A stretch of 64,000 nt of DNA from an uncultured Prevotellaceae bacterium (GCA_900543815.1 UQST01000008.1:18996-82995); one strand, 5' to 3'; numbered from the stretch's first letter, positions 27,573 through 36,605 are shown. The notes: generated by a model not told the origin, from the sequence alone. Made by a program: numbers and translations.

Positions 27573-28499
27573 ATGAGACATTCACTATATCCTCTGCTGC
27601 TCATCCTGCTCTGCACCGCAGCGCAGGCGCAAAGGCACATCTTCCTGGCATCGAGCCCGGCCACTTACCCTATGGAGAACAACCAGTTCTATAGTGAGCC
27701 CGACACCACCTTCTACATATTCCTCGCCTTCGGGCAGTCCAATATGGTGGGCGATGCCAAGCCCGAGGACTGCGACTATGAGGGAGTAAGCAAGCGCTTC
27801 CAAATGATGGCGGCGGTATCGCAAACGGCCAATGCTGGCAACAACAGAGGCGCTGCACGCGAGCAGTACCATTGGTACACAGCCACTCCACCGCTCAACA
27901 ACGGGTACTCGGGGCTGAGTCCGTGCGACTACTTTGGCCGCACACTCGTCGAGGGCTTGCCCAAGCACATCAGCGTGGGCATCATCAACGTGGCTGTGAG
28001 TGGCTGCTGTATCGAGCATTTCTTCAAGGAGTACGACCCTGCCGAACTTACTCGCGCGGGGTGGCCCACATGGTTCCAGAACACGATGCATGCCTATGCC
28101 GACATCCCCTACATACGTCTGCTCGACTGTGCTCTGCGTGCTCAGCACAAGGGAGTCATCAAGGGTATTCTCATCCATCAAGGCGAAAGCAACAAGAACG
28201 ATGCCTTGTGGCCCATGAAAGCCAAGAAGGTGTATGAGGACTTGCTGCGCGACCTGCATCTGAGTGCCGACGAGGTGCCGCTGCTGGCGGGCGAGGTTGT
28301 GCATGCCGACCAAAACGGCAAGAGCAAGGAGGCCAATGCACAGATTGACCGCCTGCCCCAGTATGTGCCCACCGCTCATGTCATCTCTTCGAGCGGCTGC
28401 AAGGCAAATCCTGCCGACACCAACCACTTCAATGCCGAAGGCTATCGCGAGTTGGGCAGGCGCTACGGACAGAAGATGCTCCAGTTGCTGGGCTTCTGA
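27573..28499 (+). CDS. SGNH-type carbohydrate esterase (sialate O-acetylesterase-like)
   Basis: 308 residues with a signal peptide ending AQA. Block I is GQSNMVG (catalytic Ser), block III is IHQGES, and block V is DTNHF (catalytic Asp and His). This layout is typical of the SASA/CE6-like acetylesterases that deacetylate plant glycans. It is probably periplasmic or extracellular and may remove acetyl groups before the neighbouring glycoside hydrolase acts. Acetylated substrate is inferred from family and context. Confidence 0.85.
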   Translation: MRHSLYPLLLILLCTAAQAQRHIFLASSPATYPMENNQFYSEPDTTFYIFLAFGQSNMVGDAKPEDCDYEGVSKRFQMMAAVSQTANAGNNRGAAREQYHWYTATPPLNNGYSGLSPCDYFGRTLVEGLPKHISVGIINVAVSGCCIEHFFKEYDPAELTRAGWPTWFQNTMHAYADIPYIRLLDCALRAQHKGVIKGILIHQGESNKNDALWPMKAKKVYEDLLRDLHLSADEVPLLAGEVVHADQNGKSKEANAQIDRLPQYVPTAHVISSSGCKANPADTNHFNAEGYRELGRRYGQKMLQLLGF

Positions 28500-28688
28500 C
28501 CATTCCCTCCAGCACACTTTCCTGCATACAGAAGACCTTTCCGCTCCTCATACAAAGACTGCTCCCTCACAAGGGGAGCAAGGAACACCTTTTACCCGAA
28601 AACACCCCTCTGATTATTACAGAAAGGTCATAAGTTCAGCCTTCTGCACACATATTGGGCACGTAATGTGAAAAAATCCCAAAATCTC

Positions 28689-28720
28689 TTTGTCGGAATG
28701 ATAAATAAAGCGTAATTTCG
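28689..28720 (+). promoter_or_regulatory. promoter of second fasciclin gene
   Basis: TTTG at 28689-28692 (minus-33) and TAATTTCG at 28713-28720 (minus-7, one mismatch to TAnnTTTG) are 20 nt apart. The leader to the ATG at 28797 is about 70 nt. The rest of the 297-nt gap from 28500 shows no gene. Confidence 0.5.
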
Positions 28721-28796
28721 CATCTGATAGAGACTGAAGGGTGAGTAATTCCACCACAAACGACAACACGATTACTAACATTTAATAGTCATACAT

Positions 28797-30896
28797 ATGA
28801 AGGTAAGACACCTGTTACTATTGACATGCCTTGTCCTGATGGCCGCCTGTAAAGAGGAGGTTGACACGTCGGCACGCTATGTCTTCAAGGATTACACGGT
28901 CTATAGTTACTTGGAGAAGTTCCCTCAGTACAGCGAGTACGCCACCCTGCTAAACGAGGTGAAAGCCAGCGCCATCACGCAGACTACACTCAAGCAGCTG
29001 CTCTCGGCGCGCGGCCATTACACGTGCTTTGCACCCACCAACGAGGCTATACAGGAATACCTGGAGCATCTGGTGGAGGACGGACTCATCACAGAGCCTT
29101 CGTGGAACGCATTTCCCAATGACCGCCTGCGCGACTCGGTGAAGAAGGTTATCGTATATAACAGCATCATCGACGGTGCCGACGAGAATTACATCCTCAC
29201 TTCATCGTTCCCCGAAACGAACAATGCCGAGCTGCCTCTCGCCAATATGAACGACCGCAAGCTCACCGTACGATACGGAGAAACGCCCGACAGCCTCTAT
29301 ATCAACTATGATTGCGCAGTGGATGAGCGCAACAAGGACATCGAGGTAACCAATGGTGTGATACATGCCGTGCACAAGGTCATCTACATGCAGGACCTTT
29401 CCATGACCCAGTTGTTGAGCAATATCCTCATCAAGCAGAAGGAAGGCTTCATGGTGGCAGCCAAGGTCATCCTGGCATGCGGCCTGCAGGACACCATGAG
29501 CAAGATAAGGGACGAGGTGTATGAGCACCTGTATCTGACACGTGCCATCACCGACTTCGATGCCACCAAGATCAGTTGGACCTTCCACGGAGCATCGGGC
29601 CACAAGACCGCTTACCTGCCCGAGCACCGCAAGTATGGCTTTACCGTGTTTGCCGAAAGGGATGCCTTCTGGCGCGAAGCCATAGGAAAAGCTCCCGCCG
29701 ACATCACTCCCGCCGATGTGCAGAAGTGGGTGCTCGACAACCACCAGTACGCTGAGGAGGACAAGTTCACCACTGACGACAACTACACATCACCCGACAA
29801 CCTGCTCAACCAGTGGATTACCTATCACATCCTGCCCTGCAAGATCACATCCGACAAGCTGGTGCTGCACAACAACGAGAAGGGCTACAACATACAGAAC
29901 AAGAACCTCACCATCGCACAGGACGAGTTCTGGGCCACCATGGGCAAGCGTCGCCTGCTGAAGTTGTACGAGAGCAAGGAGAGCAACGGCGTATATATCA
30001 ACCGCTTCCCCAAGCTTGACAACGGTCGCCGAGGCACTTACCACGAGCTTTACTGCGATGATGACAAGGTGGGTTGCCTCATTGACAACAAGTCAGACAG
30101 CGTGCTCAACTACAGCGTACTCAACGGTATCATCTACGGCATAGACGCTCCCTTGGCCTACACAGACAAGGTGCGCAACAATCTGCAGCGCCAGAGAATC
30201 CGCTTTGAGTCTATGACGATGTTCCCCGAATGCATGACCAACGACATACGCAAGTGCCAGTCATCAGACTACCGCCATCAGTTCATCCACATCCCACCCT
30301 CGAGCAAGTACAAGTACTTCGAGAACATGGAGCTCTCGGATGACACTTGGTTTGTATATCTGAACGCCTACGGCTACGACTGGTGCAACCTGAATGCCGA
30401 CGAGCTGAAGGCTGAGGGCCGCTACGAAGTGACTGTGAAACTGCCTCCCGTGCCTCGTTCGGGTGTGTATGAACTGCGTTACAAGGTGCTGGCCAACGGT
30501 GACCGTGGTACCGCACAGTTCTATCTGGGCACCGACAAGAACAAGCTCGCCCCCACACGTATCCCCGTGGATCTGACCCTGCAGGACCCCAGCAAGACCC
30601 TGTTTGTGCTGGATACCGACGATGACGACTACAATGCCGAGGTAGATAAGCAGATGCGTAACAACGGCCTGATGAAGGGAGCCGAGGCCATCCAAAGTTC
30701 TCCGGGCACTGAGCGAACCGTCAAGGGCAATCTGCGCCATATCGTAGCACGCCAGTTCATCGACGCCAACAAGACCTACTGGCTGCGCATCAAGTCTGTA
30801 CTCGACTCGGACCGCAAGGAGTTCTACATGGATTACCTGGAGTGGTGTTCGAAGGAAGTTTACGATAATCCTATAGAGCCAGAGGACATTTGGTGA
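28797..30896 (+). CDS. fasciclin-domain surface lipoprotein (paralogue 2)
   Basis: 699 residues. The lipobox LMAAC is near residue 19. It is collinear with the 21.7-kb protein from DTSxRYVFK to the C terminus, EPEDIW versus EPEDVW. Two FAS1-like domains (YTCFAPTNEAI; YGFTVFAERDAFW) precede the LPPVPRSGVYELR beta domain. It has its own promoter and ends at a strong hairpin (30969). Two diverged full-length copies in one block suggest an old partial duplication of the locus. Confidence 0.85.
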   Translation: MKVRHLLLLTCLVLMAACKEEVDTSARYVFKDYTVYSYLEKFPQYSEYATLLNEVKASAITQTTLKQLLSARGHYTCFAPTNEAIQEYLEHLVEDGLITEPSWNAFPNDRLRDSVKKVIVYNSIIDGADENYILTSSFPETNNAELPLANMNDRKLTVRYGETPDSLYINYDCAVDERNKDIEVTNGVIHAVHKVIYMQDLSMTQLLSNILIKQKEGFMVAAKVILACGLQDTMSKIRDEVYEHLYLTRAITDFDATKISWTFHGASGHKTAYLPEHRKYGFTVFAERDAFWREAIGKAPADITPADVQKWVLDNHQYAEEDKFTTDDNYTSPDNLLNQWITYHILPCKITSDKLVLHNNEKGYNIQNKNLTIAQDEFWATMGKRRLLKLYESKESNGVYINRFPKLDNGRRGTYHELYCDDDKVGCLIDNKSDSVLNYSVLNGIIYGIDAPLAYTDKVRNNLQRQRIRFESMTMFPECMTNDIRKCQSSDYRHQFIHIPPSSKYKYFENMELSDDTWFVYLNAYGYDWCNLNADELKAEGRYEVTVKLPPVPRSGVYELRYKVLANGDRGTAQFYLGTDKNKLAPTRIPVDLTLQDPSKTLFVLDTDDDDYNAEVDKQMRNNGLMKGAEAIQSSPGTERTVKGNLRHIVARQFIDANKTYWLRIKSVLDSDRKEFYMDYLEWCSKEVYDNPIEPEDIW

Positions 30897-30968
30897 ACTG
30901 GCAGAACTCGGCCACGACACTTGACTGACGGCAAGAGTGCAGCAGTCGAGGCCGGCAACACAACAAGG

Positions 30969-31008
30969 GAGAGCCCCTGTCGCAGCAAACAATGCGGCAG
31001 GGGCTCTC
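30969..31008 (+). terminator. terminator hairpin after second fasciclin gene
   Basis: GAGAGCCCCTG (30969-30979) pairs with CAGGGGCTCTC (30998-31008). Four further inner pairs, one of them G-T, give a 15-bp stem. No T tract follows. Confidence 0.75.
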
Positions 31009-31047
31009 TCGCATATTCAGGAAACACTCTACCACGGCTGGAATGAT

Positions 31048-31267
31048 GCAGCCCGGGCTACCACAGAATGCAGCCCGGGCAACCACAGGAAGCAGTACGA
31101 GTGACCTTCCGATGCTGTACGGACAACCGCCAGGCACAGCCCAAACAGCCACTAAACATAGCCCAAACAGCCATCCAATACAATCCACCCTACCCACCAA
31201 GAGCAGCCTACAAGCCACCAAGCACAGCCCACACAATCCCCAAGCACAGCCCACAGGCCACCTGACA
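31048..31267. repeat. 22-bp-period tandem array, about 10 units
   Basis: Units begin at 31048, 31070, 31092, 31114, 31136, 31158, 31180, 31202, 31224 and 31246. Clear pairs are GCAGCCCGGGC (31048, 31070), A(C/T)AGCCCAAACAGCC (31136, 31158) and ACAGCCCACA (31224, 31246). The array fills most of the gap 30897-31385, which holds no credible gene. Its sequence is unrelated to the GCAG-core arrays. Confidence 0.85.
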
Positions 31268-31385
31268 GCCGCTCTGGAAGAAAAAACACACCGCTATCCT
31301 TGGTTTTCTGACAAATTCTTCCGAAAATTGCAATCGCTTACTCCCCATAGGGCAACGTACAGCCCACCACCAAACAACCATCTAC

Positions 31386-32534
31386 ATGGAAACAGGCATC
31401 TACCACTACTCCCTGTGTGTATCGCTTACGCTGATGTTGTTCTTCAGCTACAGGTTCATCTTTGGCAAGCTGCCCGAGAAGGCCATCTACCATCCCTACC
31501 GCATCTCACGAGCCTTGATGGGAGCGGCCTTGCTCAACCTCTCGGCCAACTACTCCATACACCTTTTCCTCACACCGCGCCTGACCGACCCTGTGAGTGC
31601 CATCCTCATGAACCTGTGCACCTATTGGCTGGCCGTATGGCTGTTTGGCAGTGCACTGATGATGCTGCTTGACAGGCGGTATGTGACACGTAGGCGGTTT
31701 GTGCGACACATCCTCGCATGGCTGGCCAGCTGCCTAACCGCCCATCTGCTGTGGACTCTCACGCCCGACGGACTCCCCCACCGCCTCTGCCCCATTCCGC
31801 TTGCCCTGGCCTTCCTGGTGTATGCGGTGCGGATGTCACGCAGGGTGTTTGTCACCTTCCGCCGCGCAGCACGCATGCTCGACAACTATTGTTCCGACAA
31901 CGCAGCCGCCTACATCCACTGGATGTCCGTCTTCACCTACTGGGCCATCATCTTTGGCGTGGGCCAGGGAGTGTTCACCTTCGTGCCCGACAGCTTTGTC
32001 TATCTATGGATTATCTCCGCCATTCCTTTCTACATATACCTCTATGTGTCCTATGAGAACTACCTGCTCTTCTACGAACAGGTGGAAGGGGCTTTCCGCG
32101 ATGAGGAGTCGGCCTTCAGCAGCAGCCCTACAGACGGCGAGGACCAGGCAGAAGGCTGCGGAGCCGAAGCCCAGGAGAAGGCTCCGGGCAGGATGTCCGA
32201 TGCGCAGGCAGAACTGCTGGAACAGCGCATCAAGGCATGGACGGAAAGCAAGGGATACACCAAGCTGGGGCTTACCATCGCCGATATGGCACGCGATACA
32301 GGCACCAACCGCACCTACATCTCGCAGTTTGTGAGCACACGCCACGGCACTTCGTTCCGCGAGTGGGTCAACAGTCTGCGCCTGGCCTATGCCAAGCAAC
32401 TGATGACGGAGCATCACGACATGCCCATCACCGAAGTGTCCAAGCGCGCGGGCTACCTGTCTCTGAGCTACTTCACACGCACCTTCAAGGAGAGCGAAGG
32501 CGTGACTCCAGGACGATGGACAAAGGCCAACTGA
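31386..32534 (+). CDS. membrane-anchored AraC-family transcriptional regulator
   Basis: 382 residues. About six or seven hydrophobic helices fill residues 5-235. A charged linker leads to an AraC/XylS domain (about 280-380) with two helix-turn-helix motifs: LTIADMARDTGTNRTYISQF and ITEVSKRAGYLSLSYFTRTF. Membrane AraC regulators of this layout are common in Bacteroidales and are thought to sense signals at the inner membrane. Its position directly after the glycan-type gene block suggests it may control that block. Start chosen at METGIYHY. Confidence 0.85.
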   Translation: METGIYHYSLCVSLTLMLFFSYRFIFGKLPEKAIYHPYRISRALMGAALLNLSANYSIHLFLTPRLTDPVSAILMNLCTYWLAVWLFGSALMMLLDRRYVTRRRFVRHILAWLASCLTAHLLWTLTPDGLPHRLCPIPLALAFLVYAVRMSRRVFVTFRRAARMLDNYCSDNAAAYIHWMSVFTYWAIIFGVGQGVFTFVPDSFVYLWIISAIPFYIYLYVSYENYLLFYEQVEGAFRDEESAFSSSPTDGEDQAEGCGAEAQEKAPGRMSDAQAELLEQRIKAWTESKGYTKLGLTIADMARDTGTNRTYISQFVSTRHGTSFREWVNSLRLAYAKQLMTEHHDMPITEVSKRAGYLSLSYFTRTFKESEGVTPGRWTKAN

Positions 32535-32687
32535 GCGGGAGAACAGGCTTCGCACCCACACCGCCACCAAGTGCGTGGCACATGCCAATGCGGATGCCGG
32601 CATGACCCACAGCGCCTCACAGCAGCACGAAGATACCTGTGCGGGGCAAGGGAATACCATGAAAGAAACGGAGAACTGCGGCAGCTC

Positions 32688-32779
32688 ACCGTCCAACCCA
32701 AGGCTGGACGGTGGTAGAAGCCTGCTTCATCGGCAATTTAATACTGCTGGTATTACCGTCCAGCCTTGGGTTGGACGGT
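32688..32779. repeat. nested 25-bp perfect inverted repeat between convergent genes
   Basis: The arm 32688-32712 begins ACCGTCCAACCCAAGG and ends TGGACGGT. Its exact reverse complement is at 32755-32779. Each arm is itself an interrupted palindrome (ACCGTCCA ... TGGACGGT). The 42-nt spacer holds two more small hairpins: GAAGC/GCTTC at 32717-32728 and AATAC/GTATT at 32739-32753. It may be a two-way terminator between the AraC regulator gene and dprA, or the remnant of a mobile repeat. The rest of the 32535-32901 gap shows nothing. Confidence 0.85.
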
Positions 32780-32901
32780 CAAGATATCGCATGGGTACAA
32801 ACGGGATGCCCACTGGAAGCCCGTTTCCAGCCCACTGGCAAGGAAAGGCAAGAAGCATGGGAGGTAGGGGGCAAAGTACAAGAAAACCCCGTGGGAGCGC
32901 C

Positions 32902-34026
32902 TCAGGCCAGGCGGTACATGCCGCCAGGCAACATCTTCACAATACCCTTCATCTCCAGACCGAAGAGGATGCCCGAGAGGCGGCTTATGGGCAGGTCGGT
33001 GTGGAGAGACAGCTGGTTGAGGTGGCACTTGTCGCTGCCCTGCAGAGCCTGCGCCACCTGTTGCTCCTCAGGAGACAGTTCGGGGAAGAGTTCGGGCTGT
33101 ATGCCACGTGCCAGTGCACTACGCCGCTCGGCCTCTGTCTCCCAGCCCATCATCTCCACCAAGTCCTGTGCCGAGGTGATGAGAGCGGCACGGTTGGCGC
33201 GGATAAGGCTGTTGCAGCCCGCCGAGCAGCCGTCGGTCACGCGCCCCGGAAAGGCCATCACCTCGCGGTTGTAGTCGTTGGCCAGCCCTGCGGTGATGAG
33301 TGAACCGCCCTTGTTGGCACTCTCCACCACCACCGTCACGTCGCTGATGCCCGCCACGATGCGGTTACGCTGCACGAAGTTACGCTTGTCGGCATTCGTC
33401 CCTGCCATAAACTCCGTGAGGAGTCCGCCCTGTGCCAGCATCCTCACAGCCGTATCGCGGTGCATGCGCGGGTATATCTGGTCCAGTCCGTGGGCCAGTA
33501 CAGCCACCGTGGGATTACCCTCATCGAGCGCTGCACGGTGGGTGTGTATATCCACTCCATAGGCCAACCCGCTCACCACAAGGGCATCGGGGCAGAGCGC
33601 ATGCAGGTCGTGCATGAGGCCGGAGCAGAGGTCCTTGCCATACTCGGTGATATGACGTGTGCCCACCACCGCCACCACATGCCGTGCATTCAGGTTTGCC
33701 TGGCCCTTGTAATGGAGTATGACGGGCGCATCGGCACACTCCCTCATGCGCTGCGGGTAGTTGTCATCGTCGATTCCCAGGCATTGGATGCCGTTGTGAG
33801 CGGCCCATTCCAGTTCCTGCTCGGCACGTGCCATGTGGATGTCCATGGCTGCCAGGGCATCGAGAGTGGGCTTCCTGGCCGACGTAAGCACATCGCCCAG
33901 CTCATGCCTGTGCTCATAGACGGCCGTGGCAGAGCCCATTGCCTCCACCAGGGAGCGTACATTGGCCAGGCTCATACGCGGTACACGCGTGAGGGCCATC
34001 AGGCAGAGTGTCTCCCGGGAACTCAT
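32902..34026 (-). CDS. dprA: DNA-processing protein DprA
   Basis: 374 residues. An N-terminal helical domain (about 1-80) leads to a Rossmann-like domain with VAVVGTRHITEYGKDL, VSGLAYGVDIHTHRAAL and AHGLDQIYP. A C-terminal winged-helix domain (NQLSLHTDLPISRLSGIL) ends at MYRLA. DprA loads RecA onto incoming single-stranded DNA during transformation. The start ATG at 34026 overlaps the upstream thioesterase stop by 4 nt. This is last in a three-gene minus-strand operon. Confidence 0.93.
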   Translation of the reverse strand: MSSRETLCLMALTRVPRMSLANVRSLVEAMGSATAVYEHRHELGDVLTSARKPTLDALAAMDIHMARAEQELEWAAHNGIQCLGIDDDNYPQRMRECADAPVILHYKGQANLNARHVVAVVGTRHITEYGKDLCSGLMHDLHALCPDALVVSGLAYGVDIHTHRAALDEGNPTVAVLAHGLDQIYPRMHRDTAVRMLAQGGLLTEFMAGTNADKRNFVQRNRIVAGISDVTVVVESANKGGSLITAGLANDYNREVMAFPGRVTDGCSAGCNSLIRANRAALITSAQDLVEMMGWETEAERRSALARGIQPELFPELSPEEQQVAQALQGSDKCHLNQLSLHTDLPISRLSGILFGLEMKGIVKMLPGGMYRLA

Positions 34027-34439
34027 TGCGGGTCGTAATAAGGCTGCAACTTCTCGCCCAGTTCGGGGCATTCGCTCAGCTTGCCATGCACCAGACACAC
34101 GGTATCCACCTGCCCGCGCACCACCAGCTTGTGGTCTGGCAGGCGGAAGATATCCTGCATGAAGATGTAGCGCAGCCCCTCCTTGCGCACACGCAGCTTG
34201 CTCACAAACTCGTCGCGGCTGCGCAGAGGGGTCTTGAAGGCTATCTGTATGCGTGCCACCACGGGGGTGATGCCCGCCTGGTACATATCTGCGAAACTGA
34301 TGCCGGCAGCGAGCAGGAACTCGTGCCGCGTGTGTTCCATGTAATGCTGATAGTTTGCGTTGTTCACTATACCCTCGAGGTCGCACTCATAGTCGCGCAC
34401 CTTGAAGGGCAGTTCAAAGGCATATCCTGTATCTTTCAT
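34023..34439 (-). CDS. acyl-CoA thioesterase, YbgC/FadM-type hot-dog fold
   Basis: 138 residues, normal family length. The segment YECDLEGIVNNANYQHYMEH contains the conserved DxxGxVxNxxYxxYxE-type active-site signature. It is cytoplasmic and hydrolyses acyl-CoA or acyl-ACP thioesters; the natural substrate is unknown. It has 4-nt overlaps with both neighbours (DUF2851 upstream, dprA downstream), indicating a translationally coupled operon. Confidence 0.88.
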   Translation of the reverse strand: MKDTGYAFELPFKVRDYECDLEGIVNNANYQHYMEHTRHEFLLAAGISFADMYQAGITPVVARIQIAFKTPLRSRDEFVSKLRVRKEGLRYIFMQDIFRLPDHKLVVRGQVDTVCLVHGKLSECPELGEKLQPYYDPQ

Positions 34440-35716
34440 CCTAATGGGTCTGTAGTGTCAGTTGATTCCGTGGTGCCGCCCTGCCTGCCTCCGCGTGCCG
34501 CCGACGAGCGCAGATAGGCATAGCCGAACTGGCAGCGCAGGCAGTCGAGGCGGTCGCAATACATCTTCTTTAGCTGTATGAGCGCCTGGCTGTCGGCAGC
34601 CGATGCCACTCTGAGCCCGCATTCTTTCCACACGCGCAGTATCCGGTTGTTCTCGGCAGGCAGCTCCTCCAGCATGTCTGTTGCCCTGTCGGTCCATTTC
34701 TCCTCGCCTCGGCTGCTCCCGTAGGCATAGAGCAGGGGCGCAACAGTATTGATGAGTATGAGCCGGGTGGCCGATGCCGAGAGCCCCGCAGCACCCAGCC
34801 GCTCGTGCAGCTCCTGCACGCTGTGCACATTGAGCAAGGCATCCATCTGTGCCTGACCGCTGTGGTAGAGGCGGGCTATCTGCCTGATGCGCACGTGGGG
34901 GAAGTTCTGGGGACGGGTACGAAGGTACTTCCAGTCGGCATACTGCAGGGTGGGGGTGAGCGAGAACTTGTTTGCCAGGAAGTCGAACTCCTGCTGGGTG
35001 CGCATGGCCAGGTCGCTCTCCTCGGGCGCAAAGGCATGTCCGATGAGTCCCGCCATACCCAGGAAGAGCGCTTCCACCTGGAAGAGGTGGTCGCGGTGCT
35101 TGCCTGCCGCCTGCAGGGAGATGCCCTTGGCCCATCGCTCAAACACGTCGCCATTGAGCCCGAAGCCGAAATTGCGGCACAGGGTGACAAAGCACGCACG
35201 CTCCCAGTCGCCGCCGAATGCATCCACGCGGGCCATTACCTGGCCGGCACGTTGCTGCATGCGCTCGGCCAGCAGGCGGTCCATCCAGCCGTGCACCCGC
35301 AGTGGGGACATCGAGGCAAGTATGTGATGGCAGCGGGGAAACTCGTCGGTGTGCAGGAGTGTCTGGTAATCGGCGGCCAGCGCAGCAGGCACCTGCAGGC
35401 ACACCTGCGGTATGGAGCGCTGCTGTGAGGTGGTCACCTCGCAGTCGGCATCCTGTGTGACGTGCAGCACGACGCCGTCATAGGCGGCATCGGAGTCGTG
35501 TCCGTGACGGTACCAATCCGACGAGCGCAGGTGAATCTCCACGTTGCCCGCCCACAGCATGCCGTCTATCAGCACCTTGGCATTGAAGAAGTCGGGCCCG
35601 CGGTCGCTGTTGTGCGTACCCGGGTCTATCACTTCCACCCGCCTTCCGTCCGTGGTGCTCAGGTCGCCCAGGGGCAATATGCGGTGCTTCCATACGTAGT
35701 GCAGCAATTTCTCCAT
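34436..35716 (-). CDS. DUF2851 family protein
   Basis: 426 residues. The N-terminal segments GPDFFNAKVLIDGMLWAGNV and EIHLRSSDW are the hallmark of DUF2851. D and E residues are spaced as in PD-(D/E)xK nucleases, so a DNA-related role is possible but unproven. A Cys-rich pattern CDRLDCLRCQFG lies near the C terminus. It is first in the operon with the thioesterase and dprA. The promoter element TAACTTTG (35729-35722) lies only 5 nt before the ATG and no ribosome binding site is seen, so the mRNA may be leaderless. Confidence 0.85.
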   Translation of the reverse strand: MEKLLHYVWKHRILPLGDLSTTDGRRVEVIDPGTHNSDRGPDFFNAKVLIDGMLWAGNVEIHLRSSDWYRHGHDSDAAYDGVVLHVTQDADCEVTTSQQRSIPQVCLQVPAALAADYQTLLHTDEFPRCHHILASMSPLRVHGWMDRLLAERMQQRAGQVMARVDAFGGDWERACFVTLCRNFGFGLNGDVFERWAKGISLQAAGKHRDHLFQVEALFLGMAGLIGHAFAPEESDLAMRTQQEFDFLANKFSLTPTLQYADWKYLRTRPQNFPHVRIRQIARLYHSGQAQMDALLNVHSVQELHERLGAAGLSASATRLILINTVAPLLYAYGSSRGEEKWTDRATDMLEELPAENNRILRVWKECGLRVASAADSQALIQLKKMYCDRLDCLRCQFGYAYLRSSAARGGRQGGTTESTDTTDPLG

Positions 35717-35721
35717 ACTTG

Positions 35722-35729
35722 CAAAGTTA
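35722..35729 (-). promoter_or_regulatory. minus-7 element directly before DUF2851 gene
   Basis: TAACTTTG on the minus strand lies 5 nt upstream of the ATG at 35716, too close for an untranslated leader. Confidence 0.6.
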
Positions 35730-35804
35730 TACTAAAAGTACGTATCAACGGCCCTCGGAGGGCAGTTTTTAGGGATAGGGCTTCGCTATCTTGCCGAAAT
35801 GCAC

Positions 35805-35812
35805 TACTTTTG
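35805..35812 (+). promoter_or_regulatory. minus-7 element of dapB-lepB transcript
   Basis: TACTTTTG fits TAnnTTTG and lies 23 nt before the dapB ATG. Confidence 0.6.
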
Positions 35813-35835
35813 CACAAAGAACATAGACTGCAAGA

Positions 35836-36591
35836 ATGAAGATAGCACTGATAGGATACGGCAAGATGGGCCGTATGATAGAGGAGATAGCCGTGGCTCG
35901 CGGCCACGAGATAGTGAGCATCATCGATGTGGATAACCGCGATGACTTCGACAGCGAAGCCTTCTGCTCGGCCGATGTGGCCATAGAGTTCACCGCCCCG
36001 CAGGCGGCTTATGACAACTACATGCGCGCCTTTGCCCACCACGTAAAGGTGGTGAGCGGCAGCACGGGATGGATTCCGCAGCACGGCGAAGAGGTGAAGC
36101 GCATGTGTGAGAAGGAGGGACAGACGCTCTTCTGGAGCAGCAACTTCAGTCTGGGAGTCACCATCTTCAGGGCAGTGAATCGCTATCTGGCACGCATCAT
36201 GAACCAGTTTGACGACTACACGCCCAGCATGGAGGAGGTGCACCACGTGCATAAGCTCGACCACCCAAGCGGCACCGCCATCACACTGGCCGAGGAGCTG
36301 GCAGCCGAGGTGGAGCGTGTGTCGGGCTGGCAACTGGGCATGCTCACCAACCCCGACGGCTCACAGGAGGGCACCGAGGAGGTTGCACCGGGCAAGATGC
36401 GCATCGACAGCATACGACGCGGCGAGGTGCCAGGCATACACAGCATCACTTGGGACAGCCCCGCAGACAGCATCACCATCACCCACGATGCACATAACCG
36501 ACGCGGATTTGCGCTCGGAGCCGTACTGGCAGCCGAATACACAGCCCGCCACAACGGACTGCTCACCATGAGCGACCTGTTCAAATTCTAA
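35836..36591 (+). CDS. dapB: 4-hydroxy-tetrahydrodipicolinate reductase
   Basis: 251 residues. The nucleotide-binding loop IGYGKMGRMIEE starts at residue 5. SSNFSLGV and the active-site segment HHVHKLDHPSGTA (about residue 135) are diagnostic. The enzyme reduces hydroxy-tetrahydrodipicolinate with NAD(P)H in the lysine and diaminopimelate pathway in the cytoplasm. It is followed after 14 nt by lepB, a pairing common in Bacteroidales. Confidence 0.95.
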   Translation: MKIALIGYGKMGRMIEEIAVARGHEIVSIIDVDNRDDFDSEAFCSADVAIEFTAPQAAYDNYMRAFAHHVKVVSGSTGWIPQHGEEVKRMCEKEGQTLFWSSNFSLGVTIFRAVNRYLARIMNQFDDYTPSMEEVHHVHKLDHPSGTAITLAEELAAEVERVSGWQLGMLTNPDGSQEGTEEVAPGKMRIDSIRRGEVPGIHSITWDSPADSITITHDAHNRRGFALGAVLAAEYTARHNGLLTMSDLFKF

Positions 36592-36605
36592 AAGACAAGC
36601 CCGAC

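Noticed and set aside
35927..35937. DnaA-box match TGTGGATAA inside dapB
   Set aside because: Lies within conserved coding sequence with no companion boxes; expected by chance in a 64-kb window.
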